Assembly (NCBI GenBank): GCA_020026275.1
Contig: JAHHQQ010000001.1
Location: forward strand, 1-64,000
Direction: 5' to 3'
DNA from: Bacteroidales bacterium
Lineage (GTDB): Bacteria; Bacteroidota; Bacteroidia; Bacteroidales; UBA932
Length of the DNA stretch: 64,000 bases
Shown: piece by piece, positions 60,501 to 64,000 of the stretch
How the letters are laid out: each line of letters starts with the position of its first letter
Position numbering within the stretch: the stretch's first letter is position 1
Notes under the pieces: generated by a model
Told to the model about the DNA's origin: nothing
Database searches by the model: none
The model's input: the letters and a program-made list of their open reading frames with translations, nothing else
Made by a program: the position numbers and the translations under genes

Positions 60501-61011
60501 GGCCCTTGTCATAAATTTTACGGAGCAATGACCAAAGTGTCTCAATATACCGGTTATCATAAGTGATGTACGGATCGTCCATATCCACCCAATATCCGAT
60601 ACGGGAAGTCATGTTCACCCATTCCCTGGTGTATTTCATCACTTCCTTACGACAAGTGGCATTGTATTCTTCTACAGAAATCTTGGTGCCGATATCTTCC
60701 TTATGGATACCTAATTTCTTCTCCACACCAATCTCAACCGGAAGGCCATGAGTATCCCATCCTGCACGACGGGCCACCTTGAATCCTGTCTGTGTCTTGT
60801 AACGGCAGATGGAATCCTTGATTGATCTGGCCATCACATGATGAATGCCAGGCATGCCATTCGCAGACGGCGGCCCCTCAAAGAAAATGAATTCAGGTGC
60901 ACCCTCTCTCAATTCTAGCGACTTTTCAAAAGCTCTGTTCTTCTGCCACCTGTCCAGCACTTCGTTACCGACAGTTACTAAATCCAGGCCCTTATACTCT
61001 TTAAATGTCAT
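57565..61011 (-). CDS. ileS: Isoleucyl-tRNA synthetase (long, eukaryote-like form)
   Basis: The 1148-residue enzyme charges tRNA-Ile and edits valine. The HIGH-type motif is PGIHHV near residue 53, and the KMSKS motif is KMSKRLGN near residue 695. The long C-terminal half with several beta domains is typical of the eukaryotic/second bacterial clade of IleRS found in Bacteroidetes; some members of that clade resist mupirocin, but resistance is not readable from sequence here. It has a consensus promoter upstream and starts an operon with the DksA-like gene and lspA. Confidence 0.97.
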   Translation of the reverse strand: MTFKEYKGLDLVTVGNEVLDRWQKNRAFEKSLELREGAPEFIFFEGPPSANGMPGIHHVMARSIKDSICRYKTQTGFKVARRAGWDTHGLPVEIGVEKKLGIHKEDIGTKISVEEYNATCRKEVMKYTREWVNMTSRIGYWVDMDDPYITYDNRYIETLWSLLRKIYDKGLLYKGYSIQPYSPSDGTGLSSHELNQPGCYKDVTDTTVTCQFEVIKNEKSQIVYGCETLPVYFLAWTTTPWTLPSNTALCVGPNIEYVRVRSFNPYSGNEAIYIVAKALVNAWFSPKAAEVSLEDYKPGDKLVPFKVLDGTFKGSELVGISYHQLIPWFKPLEGEAFRVISGDYVTVEDGTGIVHIAPTFGADDKKVAVNFNIPPMMVLDKNRDRQAQVDRSGRFYPIEDLDPEYVKTQVDPSYAEFAGRYVKNAFDDSIPADAPTLDVDICMMMKMDGRAFKIQKHVHSYPHSWRTDKPVLYFPLDAWFIKTTAVKDQMVALNKTITWKPESTGTGRFGQWLENIQDWNLSRSRFWGTPLPIWRTEDGKEEKCIGSIKELYNEIDKAVAAGIMTSNPFKEKGFDPEDMSLENYDKIDIHRPYVDNIFLVSDTGRKMVRETDLIDVWFDSGAMPYAQEGLRNEHSSRFGCTADFIAEGVDQTRGWFYTLHAIHTMISGSPAFKRVISNGLVLDKNGDKMSKRLGNAVDPFIELDKFGADALRWYMLTNAQPWDNLRFDETGVDEVRRKFFGTLYNTYSFFALYANVDHFDPKAPAIPYEQRPEIDRWIISLMNTLIKDVKASYEDYDVCDAGRMIQEFVCDHLSNWYVRLNRKRFWGGAMNDEKLAAYQTLHEVLVNIAILSAPVAPFYMDQLYLDLVPDGMESVHYVLMPQENESVIDKDLEERMELAQRASSMVLALRRKVNIKVRQPLSKIMVPVISEKVKVQLEKVKEIILGEVNVKEAEFISDTTGIITKKIKPNFKTLGKVYGKQMKEIAAAFAKLDQQEISAVQNAQTEDKAYILNLASGEVTLRPEDYQISSEDMPGWLVATDGPLTIALDIEVSEDLKQEGTARELINRIQNLRKDNDFDVTDKVNVKIYASGAEKEEIETSLAVYREYVAAQTLSVAVELEDLSVAEANAADVEWNETQIKILVTRTA

Positions 61012-61067
61012 ATTTTTTTCTAATTTTGCAACTGGTTATTGCTTTCAACAGCTGACTATCAAAGTAA

Positions 61068-61098
61068 CAAAGATACATATTTCCAAACGTTTAACAAA
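61068..61098 (-). promoter_or_regulatory. Promoter of the ileS-dksA-lspA operon
   Basis: On the minus strand, TTTG (61095-61098) and TATCTTTG (61068-61075; a full match to TAnnTTTG) are 19 bases apart. The leader to the ileS ATG is about 50-55 bases. Confidence 0.7.
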
Positions 61099-61107
61099 TA
61101 GAGGAGA

Positions 61108-61599
61108 ATGAATATTGTTGACATTATCATATTGATCTGTTTCCTGTCCGGAATCATCACAGGCATCCGGAAAGGATTCATCGCCCAACTCATGGGACTA
61201 GTCTCCGTCATTCTGGGGATATGGCTCGCTTTCAACTTTTCAAATTCCCTGACCATCTGGCTCAAAGATTACATAAATCTGGCGGACAACCTCCTGCATG
61301 TGTTGGCGTTCGGAATCATTCTGATTGTTGTCATCCTGCTGCTTGCCATTGCAGCCAAAGCGCTGGAGGGAATCATACAAGTAATCATGTTAGGCTGGTT
61401 GAATAGAATTCTCGGTGCCGTGTTCTCATTTGTCACCACCTTCATTGTCCTGGGCATGCTCGTTCTCTTCATCAACTATGCGATAAAAACATTTGATTTC
61501 AGTCTTCCGGCTGTTTTCAAAGAATCCTCAATATATAACTGTCTCAAAACAACCACCTTGAATATCTTCCCGATATTGAAGGAAATGTTCATGAAATAA
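61108..61599 (+). CDS. cvpA: CvpA-family membrane protein
   Basis: The 163-residue protein has four hydrophobic spans (about residues 3-20, 25-45, 63-85 and 100-125) and the CvpA start pattern (VDIIILICFLSGIITGIRKGF). CvpA family members are associated with colicin V production, envelope integrity and bile tolerance in other bacteria; the molecular role is unclear. It starts next to the divergent ileS and is 4 bases upstream of tsaB, probably cotranscribed. Confidence 0.88.
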   Translation: MNIVDIIILICFLSGIITGIRKGFIAQLMGLVSVILGIWLAFNFSNSLTIWLKDYINLADNLLHVLAFGIILIVVILLLAIAAKALEGIIQVIMLGWLNRILGAVFSFVTTFIVLGMLVLFINYAIKTFDFSLPAVFKESSIYNCLKTTTLNIFPILKEMFMK

Positions 61600-61603
61600 G
61601 AAT

Positions 61604-62290
61604 ATGGAAAAGATAGTACTGATCGAAACTTCTACTGCTCTTTGTTCAACCGCTCTCATTGAAGAGGGCAAGATTACAGCTTACAGAGAGAATCTGAAAG
61701 AGCACGCCGCACTGACTGCTCCCTTTATCAAGGAAATTCTAGACGAAAGAAATTTGACGGTCAAAGATTGCGATGCAATCTGCGTAAGCATGGGCCCTGG
61801 CTCCTACACTGGACTGAGGGTTGGAGTCTCCACTGCCAAAGGACTTTGTTTCGGAGCAGGAAAACCTCTTCTGGCAATCAGTTCCCTTGAGACTCTAGTA
61901 TGGCAGGCAAAAGATGAAGGTCTTCTTCCAGAAGGCTGCAAATACATTATCCCAATGATTGATGCACGACGAATGGAGGTCTACACTGCGGTTTACAACA
62001 CAGAGGGAGAAAAACTGACAGAAGTCCAGCCGGCAATCATCAATGCCGATAGTTTTTCCGGGCAACTGGCTGAAGGGAAAGTGCTCTTCATCGGAGATGG
62101 TGCAGAAAAATGCAAAAATGTCCTGACCCATCAGAATGCCCGTTTCTGCCAATGTCACCCCAAGGCATCCGGGCTTCTTCATCCGGCTCTCAAGGCATTT
62201 GCAGAAAAGGATTTCAAGGACATTGCCTACTTTGAACCTTTATATGTGAAAGAATTTGTCGCTACCGTCAGCAAGAAGAAACTCTTTTAG
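61604..62290 (+). CDS. tsaB: tRNA N6-adenosine threonylcarbamoyltransferase subunit TsaB
   Basis: TsaB is the partner of TsaD in making t6A37 on ANN-decoding tRNAs. The 228-residue protein has the ASKHA-type N-terminus (IETSTALCSTALIEEG) and the signature VSMGPGSYTGLRVGVSTAKGL (about residues 62-82). It follows cvpA by 4 bases and is the last housekeeping gene before the IS remnant. No disruption of its stop by the IS is seen. Confidence 0.95.
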   Translation: MEKIVLIETSTALCSTALIEEGKITAYRENLKEHAALTAPFIKEILDERNLTVKDCDAICVSMGPGSYTGLRVGVSTAKGLCFGAGKPLLAISSLETLVWQAKDEGLLPEGCKYIIPMIDARRMEVYTAVYNTEGEKLTEVQPAIINADSFSGQLAEGKVLFIGDGAEKCKNVLTHQNARFCQCHPKASGLLHPALKAFAEKDFKDIAYFEPLYVKEFVATVSKKKLF

Positions 62291-62364
62291 AATCGGAATT
62301 CAATAAAATAAAGAAGAGGCCGGGTCAAAAGTAATATGTGATATGCCCCCCAAAAGTTGGACGG

Positions 62365-62980
62365 TTAATATTGATTAAGAGGCCTTCTCAGATTGAACAA
62401 AGCTCGGTATTGTACCGGGCTTTTTCCATTCAGCCTCAGTCTGATTCTATCGTTATTGTAGTACTTGATGTATTTCACCGTTTTACATATACAGAATCGG
62501 TGAAAGATAGATCTTCCTGTCTTTGATCTTCACTTCCGTGACATCAGTCGTCCATTTCTGTTCCGGTGCTGTTGTAGAGAAGTCCCGGTCCAATACATTA
62601 GGGGCAATCTTACCTATTTCACCTTTATAGGAACGATACTTCAGTCTCCTTCTCTTGGCCCTCAGATCCATCTGATTCATCAGTTTCTGGACAGTCTTGT
62701 GATTGACCGCCAGGCCTTCATTCCTCAGCTGCATGGTGATGCGCCTGTATCCGTAACGTTTATGATGTTGGGTGTATATTTTGCCGATACGTTCACGCAA
62801 CTCATCATGGCCGTCACTGGTTCCAAGACGTTTTTCGTGATAATAGTAGGTAGAACGAGCCATCCCCTTGAGTTCAAGAAGGATCTCAAGGTCGTGTTTC
62901 TGCCTTAGTTCTTGGATGGCTTCCGCCCAATCTCGCGTAGTCGGGCATCTCTTGCTTCGACTAAGGCTTTCACTTTTTTT
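62365..62980 (-). pseudogene. IS3-type transposase orfB remnant (internal deletion, frameshift)
   Basis: The N-terminal part of orfB is present: from the frameshift window through LRQKHDLEILLELKGM, then RYGYRRITMQLRNEG and TDVTEVKIKDRKIYLSPI, the start of the DDE integrase core. It stops at 62483 after LSPILYM. The C-terminal end resumes in another frame at about 62478 as VKYIKYYNNDRIRLRLNGKSPVQYR, to a stop at 62365. This is the typical IS3 end including the region of the third catalytic residue. About 100-130 codons holding the second Asp and most of the core are missing, so no active transposase is made. Confidence 0.88.
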
Positions 62981-63432
62981 AACAGATCATTTTCTGCTCT
63001 GAGTCTGGCGTTCTCATATTGGAGCTTTTCCAGCTCTGTCTGTGGCTCTTTCTTCTTAGGTCTTCCCATATCTTTCGGTGGTCGCCCTCTTCGTTTTTGA
63101 ACATATAATGCTGCATATCCTTGTTCCTGAGCTGTTCTTGACCAGGCTTTTATTCGAGACTCAGAAACATTGTATTTCAAGGATATCTCCACCAAAGATA
63201 GATGATTTTCCAGATAATCACGTACAATTTTCTCTTTTAAAGCACCGTCTGCACGGATATTAGTTTTCCGAACCAATGCTTCTTTGCCTTTTTCCTGATA
63301 TAGAATCCATAGACGATTTAAACGATTCCCGCTGATTCCATATTTGATATGGATTGAATTAATTGACAAACCATTCTCCAGTAGATGCATATACTTGAGA
63401 AGGTCATAAAAATTGTGTTGCTTTCTTGGCAT
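62905..63432 (-). CDS. IS3-family transposase OrfA (helix-turn-helix)
   Basis: The 175-residue protein has two helix-turn-helix segments (LSINSIHIKYGISGNRLNRLWILY and LSLVEISLKYNVSESRIKAWSR) and a leucine-zipper-like C-terminal helix (ELEKLQYENARLRAENDLLKKV), characteristic of IS150/IS3 OrfA. A run of seven A's on the minus strand (62974-62980) sits in the position of the -1 frameshift site that fuses OrfA to OrfB in complete elements; the orfB frame is -1 relative to orfA. OrfA itself looks intact and might still bind its ends. Confidence 0.9.
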   Translation of the reverse strand: MPRKQHNFYDLLKYMHLLENGLSINSIHIKYGISGNRLNRLWILYQEKGKEALVRKTNIRADGALKEKIVRDYLENHLSLVEISLKYNVSESRIKAWSRTAQEQGYAALYVQKRRGRPPKDMGRPKKKEPQTELEKLQYENARLRAENDLLKKVKALVEARDARLREIGRKPSKN

Positions 63433-63525
63433 AACAAAACCCCGAAAGTTTTTTGTCTAACTTTCGGGGTTCAGTTCATATGACTTTTGAGTCACCCTCT
63501 TCATTATTTGTCCATACCAGAATAT

Positions 63526-64000
63526 CTATTTCAATTTACTGTCCAGAAAACGCCTCAAAGAAGCTTCGTCCTTAATACTGCTGTCAGAAGAAAGAACCCC
63601 ATCCACAATCAGGAAAGAAACCGGAATGCGATTGACAGCATAAGCAGCCAATGCAGATGAAGCAGTACCCAGCCCATCGCAGACATTAATCCAGTTCTGG
63701 TGCTGATTCTTCACGACAGATGCCCATTTAGCCTTGTCAGTATCCACACAAACAGCATAGATTTCAAATCCTCTTGAATGATATTTTTCATAGAGAGGTT
63801 TGATCACATCGGCATTGAATAGATTGAGTTCTGGAGCAGTTCCCCAGAAATAAAGCATGACTACCTTGGCATCCACATCCGACAATTTGATGTGCTTTCC
63901 ATTAATGTCCGGCATCTCCAAATCAATGAAACCGACATTCTCCGCATTCTGGATCTTACTGTTGATTTCCATATAGCTGGTTCTCTTCGCGGCTTCGTCA
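63526..64000 (-). CDS. Thioredoxin-fold (TlpA/ResA-like) protein without CxxC, 5' end outside window
   Basis: The frame stays open to the window edge, so this is the C-terminal part of a longer protein; an internal ATG at 63972 would give 148 residues. The fold pattern is clear: FIDLEMPDINGKHIKLSDV, VVMLYFWGTAPELNLF, YHSRGFEIYAVCVDTD, and IPVSFLIVDG with the cis-Pro region (RIPVSF). The position of the active-site WCxxC is GTAPELN, with no cysteines, so it cannot act as a thiol oxidoreductase. Such degenerate TlpA domains occur in Bacteroidetes lipoproteins. It may be structural or peroxiredoxin-derived. Confidence 0.75.
   Translation of the reverse strand, partial: DEAAKRTSYMEINSKIQNAENVGFIDLEMPDINGKHIKLSDVDAKVVMLYFWGTAPELNLFNADVIKPLYEKYHSRGFEIYAVCVDTDKAKWASVVKNQHQNWINVCDGLGTASSALAAYAVNRIPVSFLIVDGVLSSDSSIKDEASLRRFLDSKLK

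Larger units (their letters stand above)
62313..63502 (-). mobile_element. IS3-family (IS150-type) insertion sequence, internally deleted
   Basis: Imperfect inverted repeats bound the element. Left, CCCCCCAAAAGTTGGAC (near 62346-62362); right, read on the minus strand, ACCCCGAAAGTTAGAC (near 63455-63471). The similarity continues outward (GAAGAGG...TCAAAAGT...ATATG on both sides) to about 62313 and 63502. No convincing 3-4 bp target duplication was found at these ends. It contains an intact orfA, a possible programmed frameshift site, and an orfB with an internal deletion. It is about 1.19 kb, shorter than a complete element by roughly 350-450 bases. Confidence 0.85.

Overview
The window is a chromosomal segment of a member of the Bacteroidota, most likely order Bacteroidales. 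This rests on SusC/SusD pairs with ECF sigma/FecR control, BACON-type and fimbrillin-like lipoproteins, promoters of the Bacteroidetes type (TTTG or TTG at about -33, TAnnTTTG at about -7), weak Shine-Dalgarno signals, a eukaryote-like IleRS of about 1150 residues, and the order tuf - tRNA-Trp - secE - nusG - rplKAJL - rpoBC. Genus cannot be fixed from the sequence alone.

Layout. Positions 1-12,175 hold the translation/transcription core: the 3' part of tuf, tRNA-Trp(CCA), secE, nusG, rplK, rplA, rplJ, rplL, an intrinsic terminator that may act as an attenuator, then rpoB and rpoC with a strong terminator. Positions 12,181-21,646 hold a large unrecognised lipoprotein with a probable alpha/alpha-barrel, rpsO, pnp, a Tat-exported dipeptide epimerase next to a transglutaminase-like lipoprotein (probably peptidoglycan-peptide handling), ftcD, and mscL on the opposite strand. 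Positions 21,710-24,670 (minus) are an anaerobe-type operon: a DUF134 regulator, two NifX/ORP-like proteins and two ferredoxin-containing MinD-like ATPases. It is headed by a perfect 24-bp palindrome sitting inside the promoter. Positions 24,947-29,937 (minus) encode a membrane-anchored c-type cytochrome with 11 CxxCH motifs, translationally coupled to a fused ResB-CcsA haem-attachment protein. nhaC diverges from it.

Positions 31,599-36,810 (minus) are a tight operon encoding, in transcription order, a fimbrillin-like lipoprotein, a PqqD-like protein, a PF14907 nucleotidyltransferase-like protein, an ABC exporter, an HprK-like kinase and an S26B-type signal peptidase. These are tailoring and export parts known from lasso-peptide type RiPP clusters, but without the lasso cyclase or protease and without an evident precursor. 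It is the best candidate in the window for an undescribed system.

Positions 39,177-56,371 form a polysaccharide/phosphoglycan utilisation region. An ECF sigma - FecR - SusC (with STN domain) - SusD - BACON lipoprotein - degenerate phosphodiester-glycosidase-like lipoprotein - histidine phosphatase - phosphodiester glycosidase operon is followed by a propeller-like lipoprotein, a GH20 hexosaminidase and a second histidine phosphatase. Together they suggest attack on a glycan with phosphodiester-linked HexNAc. The right end has housekeeping genes (lspA, a DksA-like protein, ileS, cvpA, tsaB), a defective IS3/IS150-type element with an internal deletion, and the C-terminal part of a thioredoxin-fold protein that lacks its CxxC. 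Two tRNA genes (Trp, Ser) are present. No rRNA genes, CRISPR arrays or phage modules were seen.
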